Below, in pieces: positions 36,864 to 45,746 of a DNA stretch of 64,000 nucleotides. The translations under genes were made by a program, and so were the position numbers. The notes under the pieces are model-generated. The model made no database searches. It worked only from the letters and a program-made list of their open reading frames with translations, and had not been told where the DNA came from. Source of the DNA: Gammaproteobacteria bacterium. GTDB taxonomy: Bacteria; Pseudomonadota; Gammaproteobacteria; Steroidobacterales; XN24. The stretch spans positions 1-64,000 of the forward strand of contig JARFQW010000010.1 of NCBI GenBank assembly GCA_029287575.1. The letters run 5' to 3'. The first letter of the stretch is position 1. The number at the start of each line of letters is the position of its first letter.

Positions 36864-37751
36864 ATGAACAACGATCGTGCCCAGGGATGGGGCCGGAGCG
36901 GGATCGCCCGCGTCTTGCCGACTGTGATCTGCTCAGCGCTGCTCTGGGGCAGTGCGTTCGGCAAGGACGACCCGCAACCCTCGGCCGGAGAGAATTCCGG
37001 CCCCGCGCCTTCCGTGGCCAGCGGGCCGGCCGTCGCTATCATCATCGACGATCTCGGCCACAGCGAGCGGCTGGGATTCAGGACCGCGGATCTGCCGGGG
37101 TCGATTGCCTGCGCCGTCCTGCCGTCGACACCGTTTGCCCGCGGCATCGCCGAGCGATGCCACGCCGGAGGCAAGCAGGTAATACTGCACATGCCGATGC
37201 AGCCCACGAATCACAATGCGTCGCTGCATCCGGGCATGCTCCGCCTCGGTGCCAAGCGCACGGATTTTGCGGCCTTGCTCCAGGCAAGCCTCGACGACAT
37301 CCCCCATGTGGCGGGCGTCAACAATCACATGGGTAGCCTGCTCACCCGGCACATCACGTCCATGGTGTGGCTCATGGAGGAGCTCAGGGGACGGCCGGAT
37401 CTTTTCTACGTGGACAGTCGCACATCGCCGGTCAGCGTCGCCCACACCGTGGCGCAAAGCCGTGGCGTACCGTCGCTTTCACGGGATGTATTTCTCGACC
37501 ATGATCCCACCGAGGCCGCGATTCGGCGGCAGCTGGCCCATGGACTGGCCATCGCCGCGCGTGACGGTTCGGTTGTCATGATCGGTCATCCGTACCCTCG
37601 AACGCTCGCGGTGCTGGAGGAAATTCTCCCCTCTCTGACCGATCGCGGTTTCACCCTGGTGGACGTGGCCGATATGATTCGCCTCCAGGCCCACGGTGAG
37701 GAAGCATGGCCAGCGTACTCGTACCCCTTGCAGACGGCTTTGAAGAAATAG
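36864..37751 (+). CDS. yibQ: Divergent polysaccharide deacetylase (YibQ type)
   Basis: A 295-residue exported protein with an N-terminal signal segment and a divergent NodB-type barrel: VAIIIDDLGHSERLGFRTADLPG, LHMPMQPTNHN, NNHMGSLLT, YVDSRTSP and MIGHPYPRTLAVLEE. The Asp-Asp and His positions of the deacetylase active site are largely retained. It starts 4 bases after ctpA and its end overlaps the next gene by 46 bases. Substrate is unproven. Confidence 0.9.
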   Translation: MNNDRAQGWGRSGIARVLPTVICSALLWGSAFGKDDPQPSAGENSGPAPSVASGPAVAIIIDDLGHSERLGFRTADLPGSIACAVLPSTPFARGIAERCHAGGKQVILHMPMQPTNHNASLHPGMLRLGAKRTDFAALLQASLDDIPHVAGVNNHMGSLLTRHITSMVWLMEELRGRPDLFYVDSRTSPVSVAHTVAQSRGVPSLSRDVFLDHDPTEAAIRRQLAHGLAIAARDGSVVMIGHPYPRTLAVLEEILPSLTDRGFTLVDVADMIRLQAHGEEAWPAYSYPLQTALKK

Positions 37752-38275
37752 AGGCCGTGACGGTCATCGACCTGCTTCGGCGGGCGGACATCGACGTGGT
37801 CGTCGCGGGCCTCGATCAGGGCCCGGTCAGCGGTTCGCACGGAATTGTCATCCAGACCGACCTGGGGCTGGAGGCGGCACTCGAGCGGGACTACGACATG
37901 GTGGTCCTGCCCGGCGGTCTGCCGGGCGCCGATAATCTCGAAGCCGACAGCCGGATTCGGGAGCTGCTGGTCCGAATGGCCAACAGCGGGCGTTTCACGG
38001 CGGCAATCTGCGCCGCTCCCAAGGTTCTGGCCGCGGCCGGGGTCCTGGAGAACCGGAACGCCACCAGTTTCCCGGGATTCCTGTCGACAGCCGATGTGTC
38101 GGGCCTGACGCTGAGCGAGGCGTCCGTCGTCGTGGACGGCCGCGTCATCACTTCCCGGGGTCCGGGCACGGCCATGGATTTCGCCCTTGCCCTGATCGAG
38201 GCCCTGAACGGACCGGTGGCGCGCGCGGACGTGGAGGATCGCCTCCAGCGTCCGGGCGGAGTCCACCCGGCCTGA
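37706..38275 (+). CDS. DJ-1 family protein (YajL-like)
   Basis: A 189-residue DJ-1/ThiJ protein: VLVPLADGFEEIEAVTVIDLLRRA, VVLPGGLPGADNL and the nucleophile elbow AICAAPKVLAAAG with Cys at about 104, ending with ITSRGPGTAMDFALALIEAL. This is the YajL/human DJ-1 branch rather than the PfpI branch seen at 722. Family members are linked to oxidative and carbonyl stress. It overlaps yibQ by 46 bases. Confidence 0.9.
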   Translation: MASVLVPLADGFEEIEAVTVIDLLRRADIDVVVAGLDQGPVSGSHGIVIQTDLGLEAALERDYDMVVLPGGLPGADNLEADSRIRELLVRMANSGRFTAAICAAPKVLAAAGVLENRNATSFPGFLSTADVSGLTLSEASVVVDGRVITSRGPGTAMDFALALIEALNGPVARADVEDRLQRPGGVHPA

Positions 38276-38288
38276 TGCGAGTTCTCCC

Positions 38289-39389
38289 ATGAAAGGGCTG
38301 ACCCGGGCCCTGATGCGCGATATCGGCGCCCAGGTGGACCAGGACGAGCTGAGGAGCTTCGCGCGCAGTCTGGGCGAAGTGCACTGGCTGAGCCTGATCC
38401 TGGTGGTTCTCTACGCGCTGGTGCCCGGCGCGGAGATCGAGAACCCGAATCTCGTCATGTGGGCGGTGGCCGCCTATGCGGGCTTTGTCGTGATTTTCCG
38501 GCTCGGTCTCGCGCGGGGGCGGGAGACCCGGCTGCGCATTGCCACGGAAGTTCTTGCCATGATCGCCTTCGTCACTGTCGTGACCTGGGCGGCCGGTTCG
38601 CCCTACAGTCCGATCAGCATGCTGTATCTCGTGCCCATCGTCGTCAGTGGCGTGACGCTCGGGCGCTGGGTCACGCTGCTCAATACCGCGCTGATCGCGG
38701 TTTGCCTGCTCCTGGTGGGTACCGTTTCAGGCGTGGAAACCCTCGCATCCCTCGAGCATGCAGCCAGTTTCATGACCCGCCTCGCGCCGCTGATTCTGGT
38801 GGCCTTCGTCACGAGCATCCTCGCCCACGACCTCAGGCTGGCCAAGAGCCGGATCCGCACGCTCTCGGAAACCGATGAACTCACCGGCCTGCTCAACATG
38901 CGGGCGTTTTCGCGGATTCATCGGCGGGAGCATGAAAAGGCCGCGCGGCACGGCCGCACCTACGCGATCCTCTTGATCGACATGGACAACCTCAAGAAAA
39001 TCAACGACGCGCACGGCCATGATGCCGGCAACCGCGCGATCATCGTCGTGGCGAACGTGATTGCCCGCCTGATCCGGGTCACGGATGCCGCTGCCCGTTA
39101 CGGCGGCGACGAGTTTATCGTGCTGCTTTCCGAGATCAGTCCGGAGTCCGCGACCCGGATCGGTCAGCGCATTCGAAACAGCGTTCAGAAAACGTCCCTT
39201 GACGTCGAGGGGCACATGGTTCGGACCACGATCAGTGTCGGTGTCGCCACGTATCCGGCGGACAGCCCGGATCTGCGCGAGCTGGTCAAGCACGCGGACA
39301 CGAACATGTACCAGAACAAGGAGCTGCAGAGGCCGCCCACCGCAGAATCCGGCCCGGTGGCCTATCGGCGGAAAGGCGCCGATGACTGA
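38289..39389 (+). CDS. Membrane diguanylate cyclase (GGDEF)
   Basis: A 366-residue protein with about five to six transmembrane helices (residues 32-180), no recognised sensor domain, a short helical linker, then a GGDEF domain. The active site is GGDEF (272-276) and the inhibitory I-site RVTD (263-266) lies exactly five residues upstream, so product inhibition is expected. It makes cyclic di-GMP from GTP. The next gene overlaps by 8 bases. Confidence 0.92.
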   Translation: MKGLTRALMRDIGAQVDQDELRSFARSLGEVHWLSLILVVLYALVPGAEIENPNLVMWAVAAYAGFVVIFRLGLARGRETRLRIATEVLAMIAFVTVVTWAAGSPYSPISMLYLVPIVVSGVTLGRWVTLLNTALIAVCLLLVGTVSGVETLASLEHAASFMTRLAPLILVAFVTSILAHDLRLAKSRIRTLSETDELTGLLNMRAFSRIHRREHEKAARHGRTYAILLIDMDNLKKINDAHGHDAGNRAIIVVANVIARLIRVTDAAARYGGDEFIVLLSEISPESATRIGQRIRNSVQKTSLDVEGHMVRTTISVGVATYPADSPDLRELVKHADTNMYQNKELQRPPTAESGPVAYRRKGADD

Positions 39390-39873
39390 CCGGCGCCTCA
39401 GCCGCCGGGGGTGGGCGGCCGTACCTCCGGGCCTGCTTTGCGCAGGCCTCGCCGCGCTGCTGATGGCGATGGCGAGCGCCGCGGCCGCGCAACAGACCGG
39501 CGAGGACTTTGATTTGCTGCACGTGAACGAGGACTACCGCCAGCCCGTGGAAATTCTTGCCGCCAGTACCGGCACCCCCGAAGTGCACTACACCCTGCTC
39601 GGGCGCACGGGCATTTTCGCCGTCGATCTGGATCCCCTGCCCCATGGCGTACAACGGCTCACCCTCGACCTTCGCGGGCTTACGCGGCTGGAATCGGTAA
39701 GCCTTACCGAACCCGACGGTGAGTTTGTCGAGCTTCATGCCCTGCGGGTCGAAGCCCGGCCCGGCGTGGACGTGACTCCCAAGGGCGACGGCTACCGGGT
39801 GGCATTCTCCGACGAGGGCCTTGCGCTGCTGGCGGACGGCGGACGGCTGCAGGTCGTGGACGCATGGCGATGA
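39382..39873 (+). CDS. Secreted hypothetical protein (163 aa)
   Basis: It has a signal peptide (LLCAGLAALLMAMASAAAAQ) and an all-beta mature part (VEILAASTGTPEVHYTLLGRTGIFAVDLDPLPHGVQRLTLDLRGL). No known family is recognised. It starts inside the end of the diguanylate cyclase gene and its own end overlaps the next small secreted protein by 10 bases, so the three are likely co-translated. Confidence 0.6.
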   Translation: MTDRRLSRRGWAAVPPGLLCAGLAALLMAMASAAAAQQTGEDFDLLHVNEDYRQPVEILAASTGTPEVHYTLLGRTGIFAVDLDPLPHGVQRLTLDLRGLTRLESVSLTEPDGEFVELHALRVEARPGVDVTPKGDGYRVAFSDEGLALLADGGRLQVVDAWR

Positions 39874-40343
39874 GGCCCAACGCGCGCCTCGTCGGGCTTT
39901 TGATTGTTGCCTCGTTGCTGACGACGCCTGCCCTGGGTGAGTCGCCCACCCGTGAACTGGCCCTGGAATTGCTGGCCACATACGACGAGGCGTATGCCAC
40001 CGGCGACCTGGATGACCTCAACCGGCTCGTTGAGGAAGATGCGCGGTTTTCCACGACCCTCTGGTATGAAGGTGAGATGGAACAGGTGATCGTCAACCGC
40101 AAGCGCTACTTCAAGGCGGCGCAGGCAATCTGGCGCTCGACGCGCCCGAACCGGCCCAGTCGGGAGATCGTCGACGTGAATATCTCGCCGGATGGCAAGG
40201 AGATCACCGTGGTGTCCGAGCTGGCCATCGAGCGGGACATGGATGGCCGCAAGGTCTCCCAGAGCAATCGTGACGTTTTCCTGTTCGTTTCCGACGGCAA
40301 GCGCTTCCGGCTTCGGCGGCACGAGTCGGAAACGCGGTTCTGA
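39864..40343 (+). CDS. Secreted NTF2-like hypothetical protein (159 aa)
   Basis: A signal peptide (VGLLIVASLLTTPALG) is followed by a domain with the look of a SnoaL/NTF2-like cone: LLATYDEAYATGDLDDLNRLVEEDARF, then beta strands ending DVFLFVSDGKRFRLRRHES. Starts at ATG 39864 or ATG 39870 are both possible. Function is unknown; it overlaps the previous gene by 10 bases and is followed by a thioesterase after 2 bases. Confidence 0.65.
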   Translation: MAMRPNARLVGLLIVASLLTTPALGESPTRELALELLATYDEAYATGDLDDLNRLVEEDARFSTTLWYEGEMEQVIVNRKRYFKAAQAIWRSTRPNRPSREIVDVNISPDGKEITVVSELAIERDMDGRKVSQSNRDVFLFVSDGKRFRLRRHESETRF

Positions 40344-40345
40344 CG

Positions 40346-40792
40346 ATGGATGGCCGGCACTTCAGGGCCCTGGAATCCATGTATCTCCAGGCGCCGGTGA
40401 ATCGATTCTATCGGCCCACCGTGGAAATCTCGGAAGGCGCATGTCGAATCACCGTGGAAGTCCGGGAAGCGTTTTTCCATGCGGCGGGCGCCGTCCATGG
40501 TTCGGTGCTGTTCAAGCTTCTCGACGATTCGGCCTTTTTTGCCGCCAATTCCCTTGATTCCGAACACTTCGTGTTGACAGACGGCTTTTCCAGCTGGTTC
40601 CTCAGGCCGGTGGCCGGCGGCACGATGACCGCCCACGGCCGGGTTGCCCACGCCGGACGGTCCCGCTTCCTGGCGGATTCCGTCGTGACCGATGCCGAGG
40701 GCCGCGAACTTGCCCGGGGTTCGGGCAGCTTTGCCCGCGGCCGCGTCTCGCTGGCCCCCGACGTCGGCTACCATCGTAAGAAGAGTTCCTGA
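40346..40792 (+). CDS. PaaI-like hotdog-fold thioesterase
   Basis: A 148-residue hotdog protein. The signature is FFHAAGAVHGSVLFKLLDDSAFFAANSL, where the Asp/His arrangement resembles the catalytic loop of PaaI-type acyl-CoA thioesterases. It continues with LRPVAGGTMTAHGRVAHAGRSRFLADSVV. The acyl-CoA substrate is unknown. It lies 2 bases after the preceding gene. Confidence 0.85.
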   Translation: MDGRHFRALESMYLQAPVNRFYRPTVEISEGACRITVEVREAFFHAAGAVHGSVLFKLLDDSAFFAANSLDSEHFVLTDGFSSWFLRPVAGGTMTAHGRVAHAGRSRFLADSVVTDAEGRELARGSGSFARGRVSLAPDVGYHRKKSS

Positions 40793-40822
40793 TCTCACCG
40801 ACGCGCACCGAACACCGTACTC

Positions 40823-42025
40823 ATGACCTTGCCCACTGACTCCGGCGCCGACGCGAGCGCTCTGGCCCGGGATGCGAGCCAGGCGCTGGATGCCGGCGAG
40901 ACCGTTCGGGCGGAGGCGCTTTTCAGCCAGGCCCTGGCTCTGCGACCGGATGTCGAGGCGTGGCGCCTCGGCCGGGCGACCGCGCGCGCGTTCCTGGCCC
41001 GGTACGAGGAGGCTCTGGCCGACGTGGAGACCGCGCTGGCCAACGACCCTGGCAGCCTCAGGCTTCGCCTGGAGCGGGGCCATGCGCTGCGGGCCGCTGG
41101 CCGATCGTCCGAAAGTGAGGCGGTCTACCGGGCCGTGCTGGACGAGCACGCGGACCAGGTTGAGGCCCTCGCAAATCTGGGCATGCTGCTTCGGCAGGAG
41201 GCGCGGCACGCGGAGGCCGTGCAGGCCCTGGAGAGGGCCGCGGCGCTTCGGCCCGCGGACAACGAGGTTCTGACAGCACTGGGCATCACCCGGCTCCACG
41301 CTGGCGATCCGGCGGGCGCGACCCGCGACCTGGACCAGGCCATGGCGGCCAATCCCTGGAACCGGAACACGCTGGCCCATCGCTATTCCGCAGCGTGTGC
41401 CATGGGGGACTTCGCGGCGGCCTCCCGTCTGCTGCCCATGGAAGGCACGGTGGCGGTCTATGATGACCTGTTGTCAGCTGCCGAAGCCCAGGGGCTGCTG
41501 CAGGTGGTCGAGAACCATCCCAGTCTCGTATGGGAGCGAACCGGCAATACGACGCGCGGTGGCGCGCATACCGGCAATCTTCTCGACGAGCCCCATCCGC
41601 GGGTCGCCGCGCTCGCCGCAAGGCTGGACGCGGTCCTCGGCCAATATCTGGCCGCCCTTCGCAAGGACCCTGGACACCCCTACCTGGCCTGGCGGCCGGA
41701 CCGCTGGCGCCTGGAGATCTGGAGCGTGGTCCTCAAGAGCGGCGGCTATCAGGAGCCGCACATTCACCCGGACGGCTGGGTCAGCGGGGTCTGTTATCTC
41801 GCCGTTCCCGAGGAGATCGACACCGCCCGGGACGCAGCGGGCTGGCTGGAAATCGGCCGTCCGCCGGTGGCCCACCGGCCTGCGTCCGGGCTGCCTGTCC
41901 GGACCGTCCAGCCCCGCCCGGGCCGGCTGGTACTGTTCCCGTCATCCGCCTGGCACCGTACCCTGCCGTTTCACTCGGACCGCCAACGGGTTTGCGTCGC
42001 CTTCGACATGCGGCCCATGGCCTGA
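40823..42025 (+). CDS. TPR-repeat protein with 2OG-Fe(II) oxygenase domain (1)
   Basis: A 400-residue protein: about four to five TPR repeats (residues 10-190), then a putative 2-oxoglutarate/Fe(II) oxygenase domain. It includes QEPHIHPDGWVSGVCYLAVP and, near the C-terminus, GRLVLFPSSAWHRTLPFHSDRQRVCVAFDM, where the distal His and Arg are present. This architecture resembles the 2OG-FeII_Oxy_5 family. It is paralogous to the protein at 58560. The substrate is unknown; TPRs suggest a protein target. Confidence 0.88.
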   Translation: MTLPTDSGADASALARDASQALDAGETVRAEALFSQALALRPDVEAWRLGRATARAFLARYEEALADVETALANDPGSLRLRLERGHALRAAGRSSESEAVYRAVLDEHADQVEALANLGMLLRQEARHAEAVQALERAAALRPADNEVLTALGITRLHAGDPAGATRDLDQAMAANPWNRNTLAHRYSAACAMGDFAAASRLLPMEGTVAVYDDLLSAAEAQGLLQVVENHPSLVWERTGNTTRGGAHTGNLLDEPHPRVAALAARLDAVLGQYLAALRKDPGHPYLAWRPDRWRLEIWSVVLKSGGYQEPHIHPDGWVSGVCYLAVPEEIDTARDAAGWLEIGRPPVAHRPASGLPVRTVQPRPGRLVLFPSSAWHRTLPFHSDRQRVCVAFDMRPMA

Positions 42026-42033
42026 AGCCGGGG

Positions 42034-42612
42034 TCAGAAGAACGCGGGAACCACCATGGGTGCCACGACCAGAGGCAGGAAGAACAGGGCCAGCCCCTTG
42101 GTAGCCTCCTCCAGAATGACCGGTTCGACGGTGTCCGATACCACCGGCACGATGAACTTGCCGCCGGGGAACCGGTGCGTGTCGGCACCGGGAATCGTGC
42201 TCCGGGTGTAGACCACATTGGTGCGAGCGGCGAGGAAGTAGCGATGGCCCGGCTGTACGTCGATCGTGATCGACTCCACCGAGATGTTCTCGCGTCGGAT
42301 GCGGACCGTATCGGGAACGATCTGGAGAGAGCGCGGCGCTGAATCGATCGGCCATACCCGGATCGTGTGCTCACCGGCCGGGAGACGGAACGACCGCCGG
42401 GTATGGGGCACGTGCTCGCCGTCGATCTCGTAGATATAGGCTCGTTCCATCCCGGCACTCGGGAAATTCAGAAAGGTGTTCGTCACCACGCCGGAGGGAT
42501 TTTCCGGGTCCAGGCCCTGGTTGACGATGTACTGGACCTTCGTGGCGCATCCGGCGAGCATGGCCAGCAGCAGAGCGAGCGCGGATCGGCTGCAGAGTCT
42601 CGACGTCATCCG
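42034..42612 (-). CDS. Putative lipoprotein (192 aa)
   Basis: The signal peptide ends in a lipobox LAGC (ALALLLAMLAGC). The mature part contains YEIDGEHVPHTRRSFRLPAGEHTIRVWPI, a PEGA-like beta motif that also appears in other cell-surface lipoproteins, and a hydrophobic C-terminal tail (LALFFLPLVVAPMVVPAFF). The tail could be a second membrane contact. ATG 42612 gives the correct signal peptide. Function is unknown. Confidence 0.65.
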   Translation of the reverse strand, partial: RMTSRLCSRSALALLLAMLAGCATKVQYIVNQGLDPENPSGVVTNTFLNFPSAGMERAYIYEIDGEHVPHTRRSFRLPAGEHTIRVWPIDSAPRSLQIVPDTVRIRRENISVESITIDVQPGHRYFLAARTNVVYTRSTIPGADTHRFPGGKFIVPVVSDTVEPVILEEATKGLALFFLPLVVAPMVVPAFF

Positions 42613-42698
42613 GTTCGGCCTCCCTGTTTTCACGGCTGCTGCCTCGCCGCAACGCATCCGGCTGGTCCACGGCGTGGCGCACGGGCATTATCTTCACC

Positions 42699-43073
42699 GT
42701 GAGCTCGCCTGCGCGCAATGTACTGGGTGAACCGCTGGGATTGTGCTGCAGCGACCCCTTGACCGGTTTCTATCGGACCGGGCGCTGTGAAACCGGGCCC
42801 GCCGACCGTGGCGCGCACGTGGTCTGCGCCCAGGTTACCGCCGCATTTCTCGAGTTCACCCGGGCCCGGGGCAACGATCTGTCCGCGGCCGTACCGCAAG
42901 CCGGATTCCCGGGACTGAGGCCCGGCGACCGCTGGTGTCTGTGCGCGGCCCGGTGGGCCGAGGCGGCTGCGGAGGGAGTCGCGCCCCCGGTGATTCTGGG
43001 CGCCACCCATGAGCGCGCCCTGGAGATCATCGATCTGGCGACCCTGAAGAAGCATGCCCTGGATCTGGTCTGA
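42699..43073 (+). CDS. DUF2237 family protein
   Basis: A 124-residue protein beginning NVLGEPLGLCCSDPLTGFYRTGRCETGPAD and containing HVVCAQVTAAFLEFTRARGNDLS and WCLCAARWAEAAA, all family signatures of DUF2237, which is rich in conserved Cys. Function is unknown. It starts at GTG 42699, divergent from the lipoprotein gene. Confidence 0.92.
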   Translation: MSSPARNVLGEPLGLCCSDPLTGFYRTGRCETGPADRGAHVVCAQVTAAFLEFTRARGNDLSAAVPQAGFPGLRPGDRWCLCAARWAEAAAEGVAPPVILGATHERALEIIDLATLKKHALDLV

Positions 43074-43130
43074 CGCCGGGAGTCGTGGCAACCCGGACGG
43101 CATCTGTCCGCCACCGGCGCCCGGCAGGGC

Positions 43131-43592
43131 TCAGCCGGCCTGCAGACGACGCGCGAACAGTCCGCCTGCCATCAGCGGTAGCATCAGCGAGCCGATCAGG
43201 TTGGGCGTCAGCAGGCTCAGCTGGAACAGCCATTCCCTGACCTCGAGGTTCGGCCGGACCGTGGCGACGGCATCGGCAAAGTTGAAGGTGAGGCAGCCCA
43301 GACAGGTGAAGGCCGCAATCAACGTGCCCTTGAGCACGTGTTCGGGACGCCAGCCCAGAAAAACGATGGCCACGGGTATGGCCGCAGCGATCCAGGCGGG
43401 AACGAAGGTTGCGAACCCCAGAATCAACTGCCCCGCCCACGGATTCTCCCGCACCCAGGGCACAGCGAATCCGGGGGCTGAAATAGCGGCAGCGTGGCCG
43501 ACCAGCCACGCTGCCAGCTCCCAGTACATCCACCCGAGCCCTACCGCAAGCAATGCGTACTGGAGCCGCATCGGCTGTTTCGGTGTCTTCAC
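43131..43592 (-). CDS. Four-helix membrane protein, unknown function
   Basis: A 153-residue protein with about four transmembrane segments (ALLAVGLGWMYWELAAWLVG; LILGFATFVPAWIAAAIPVAIVFLG; LKGTLIAAFTCLGCLTFNF; SLLTPNLIGSLMLPLMAGGLF). No family is recognised. It is divergent from the DUF429 gene and convergent with DUF2237. Confidence 0.6.
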   Translation of the reverse strand: MKTPKQPMRLQYALLAVGLGWMYWELAAWLVGHAAAISAPGFAVPWVRENPWAGQLILGFATFVPAWIAAAIPVAIVFLGWRPEHVLKGTLIAAFTCLGCLTFNFADAVATVRPNLEVREWLFQLSLLTPNLIGSLMLPLMAGGLFARRLQAG

Positions 43593-43802
43593 GCTGGTTC
43601 CGGACCCCTTGTTCTCTTGCCTCGCGGCTTCTCCAGGCCGCGATGCCGGAACATCGGGCAGCCACCCTGTCTCGGCCCGGACGCCGTTTCGGCTCCGACC
43701 GGGTCGTGGCCCGCATGTTTACCACAATCGGGCGGGTTTTCGGGAGTCGTTGCCGCCATGGGAGCCCAAATCGGCGATCCGCGCAAGCGCAAGGTCCTGG
43801 TG

Positions 43803-44561
43803 ATGAGCTCCCCGGCGGCCGGGGTCGGAGTCGATGGTTGTCGCACAGGCTGGGTCTGGGTCCGCGCGACCAGAGCCCATTTCACTACCGGCATCGCCGC
43901 ATCCCTGGAGGAGATCGTCGCCCGCTTTCCCGGCGAGCGCGTGCTGGTCGACATTCCGATCGGTCTGCCATCCGATACGCGCCCGCGGGGCTGCGAGGCC
44001 CCCGCACGCCGGTTCATCGGCCCGCGCCGGGCCAGCGTGTTTACACCACCCGGCCGGGCCGCGATTGCGGCCCCGGATTACGCCTCTGCGAACCTGGCAA
44101 ACCGGAAGCAGACCGGCAGGGGTCTTTCGAAACAGGCCTGGAACCTGGTTCCGAAGATCCGCGAGGCGGACCGGCTCCTCCGCGCTGATCCCGAGCTGAC
44201 AACCCGGGTCCACGAAAGCCACCCGGAGGTATGCTTCCGTGGCCTTTCGAAAGCCCCCCTGGCCCACTACAAGAAAACCCGGGAAGGACGGTCCGAGCGC
44301 CTCGCGGTGCTCGGCAACCTGCGTCCCGGGCTGGAGTTGCGGCTTGCCGATTTCCTGACGGCACGGCATCCGGGCAGCGCTGCCGATGATTTTCTCGATG
44401 CGTTCGTTCTTGCGCTCACCGCCGCGCTGCCCCTCGGCCGCCTGGCAACCTTTCCGAGTCCACCTGAACGCGACGCCTTCGGCCTGCCCATGCAGATAGT
44501 GTTGCCGCAGCCCGCTAGAATTGACCCGTCGCTAAAGGGCAGCCTGGGGACACTGGAATGA
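43803..44561 (+). CDS. DUF429 family protein (predicted RNase H-fold nuclease)
   Basis: A 252-residue protein with VGVDGCRTGWVWVRA at the start, VLVDIPIGLPSDTRPRGCEAPARRFIGPRRASVF, and VHESHPEVCFRGL and DDFLDAFVLALTAAL later. These acidic motifs match DUF429, predicted to have an RNase H-like fold. The function is unproven. ATG 43758 is an in-frame alternative start. Its stop overlaps the next gene start by 4 bases. Confidence 0.85.
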   Translation: MSSPAAGVGVDGCRTGWVWVRATRAHFTTGIAASLEEIVARFPGERVLVDIPIGLPSDTRPRGCEAPARRFIGPRRASVFTPPGRAAIAAPDYASANLANRKQTGRGLSKQAWNLVPKIREADRLLRADPELTTRVHESHPEVCFRGLSKAPLAHYKKTREGRSERLAVLGNLRPGLELRLADFLTARHPGSAADDFLDAFVLALTAALPLGRLATFPSPPERDAFGLPMQIVLPQPARIDPSLKGSLGTLE

Positions 44562-45220
44562 AGCTGGGTATTCTGGGCAGTGGCATTGTCGGACGAACAC
44601 TTGGCGCGGGTTTCGCGAGCCGAGGACACCCCGTGCGTCTCGGCACCCGGTTTCCGGCCCGCCCGGAACTGCGTCACTGGGTGCATTCCCAGGCCGGTGA
44701 CGCCCGGGTCGTTTCTTTCGCCGAGGCGGCTCGTTTCGGCGACGCGGTAGTCCTCGCCACGGACTGGAAAGGCACGGAACACGCGCTGGAACTGGCCCGG
44801 CCCGCACATCTGGCGGGAAAGGTCGTTATCGATGCAACCAATCCGCTGGATTTCTCCAGCGGCATGCCGCCGAGGCTGGATATCGGCCATTCGGACTCCG
44901 GCGGCGAGCAGGTCCAGCGATGGCTTCCGGGGGCCAGGGTCGTCAAGGCGTTCAATACTGTCATCGCCAGGCACATGGTCGGGCCAAAATGCCCTGGGGC
45001 TGCGCCGGCCATGTGGATCGCCGGCAACGACGACGAGGCCAAGAATGAGGTGGCAGGCCTCCTGGAGGAACTTGGCTGGCAGACTCTCGATGCCGGGGCT
45101 CTCTCGCAAGCACGTCTTCTTGAACCCCTCGCGCTGCTGGTCCTTTGTCGTGTCGTTCAGACCGGGCGGGATGATTTCCTCGTCCAGCCCCTCGAGATCC
45201 CAGCAACCGGAAAAGAGTGA
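44558..45220 (+). CDS. F420-dependent NADP reductase-like oxidoreductase
   Basis: A 220-residue Rossmann protein with GILGSGIVGRTLGAGFASRGHPVRLGTR, VVLATDWKG, VIDATNPLDFSSG and VVKAFNTVIARHM, the pattern of the NADP oxidoreductase family that includes F420-dependent reductases. Many bacterial members do not use F420, so the cofactor partner is unknown. The start overlaps the DUF429 stop by 4 bases. Confidence 0.82.
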   Translation: MKLGILGSGIVGRTLGAGFASRGHPVRLGTRFPARPELRHWVHSQAGDARVVSFAEAARFGDAVVLATDWKGTEHALELARPAHLAGKVVIDATNPLDFSSGMPPRLDIGHSDSGGEQVQRWLPGARVVKAFNTVIARHMVGPKCPGAAPAMWIAGNDDEAKNEVAGLLEELGWQTLDAGALSQARLLEPLALLVLCRVVQTGRDDFLVQPLEIPATGKE

Positions 45221-45314
45221 CATTTCTCGCTGCTTCGCCGTCTCCGGGCGAGTCCAACTGGCTTCGAAACTGCGAGCGCGGCAAACTGCCTTTCTGATTT
45301 CCGGAGAGAGATCC

Positions 45315-45746
45315 ATGTCGAAACCGACCCTTTCGGCCGTAAGACACCTCCTGTGCATCGCAATAGCCGGCCTGTTGGCGGTCAGCGCGCACGCCTCCGA
45401 AGAGCGAACGCGGGCGGCCATCGACGCGGCTACCGGCTGGCTGGCACTCGTGGAAGCCGGCAAGGCAGAGGAATCCTATGCTGCGGCGGGTGCGGACTTC
45501 CGGTCCACCGTGTCCGCCGGGGACTGGGCGCGGGTGGTCGAGAGCCGGCGCGAGGAACTCGGGGCGGTGCGCGTTCGCAAGGCCACCAAGGTCAACTACT
45601 TCCCCGGTCCGGAGGGTGCGGCATCCGGTGACTGGGTCATGATCCGCTTCGTCACCGGGTTCGAGCACCGGGACCAGGTCAGCGAAACCGTCACGGTGAT
45701 CGGCTATCCTGACGCATGGCGCATTTCGGGTTACTACATTCGCTAG
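45315..45746 (+). CDS. DUF4019 family secreted protein
   Basis: A 143-residue protein with a signal peptide (LLCIAIAGLLAVSAHA) and the DUF4019 domain: AAIDAATGWLALVEAGKAEESYAAAGADFRSTVS, and the closing WVMIRFVTGFEHRDQVSETVTVI...WRISGYYIR. Function is unknown. It is preceded by GGAGAGAG. The next frame overlaps its 3' end. Confidence 0.85.
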   Translation: MSKPTLSAVRHLLCIAIAGLLAVSAHASEERTRAAIDAATGWLALVEAGKAEESYAAAGADFRSTVSAGDWARVVESRREELGAVRVRKATKVNYFPGPEGAASGDWVMIRFVTGFEHRDQVSETVTVIGYPDAWRISGYYIR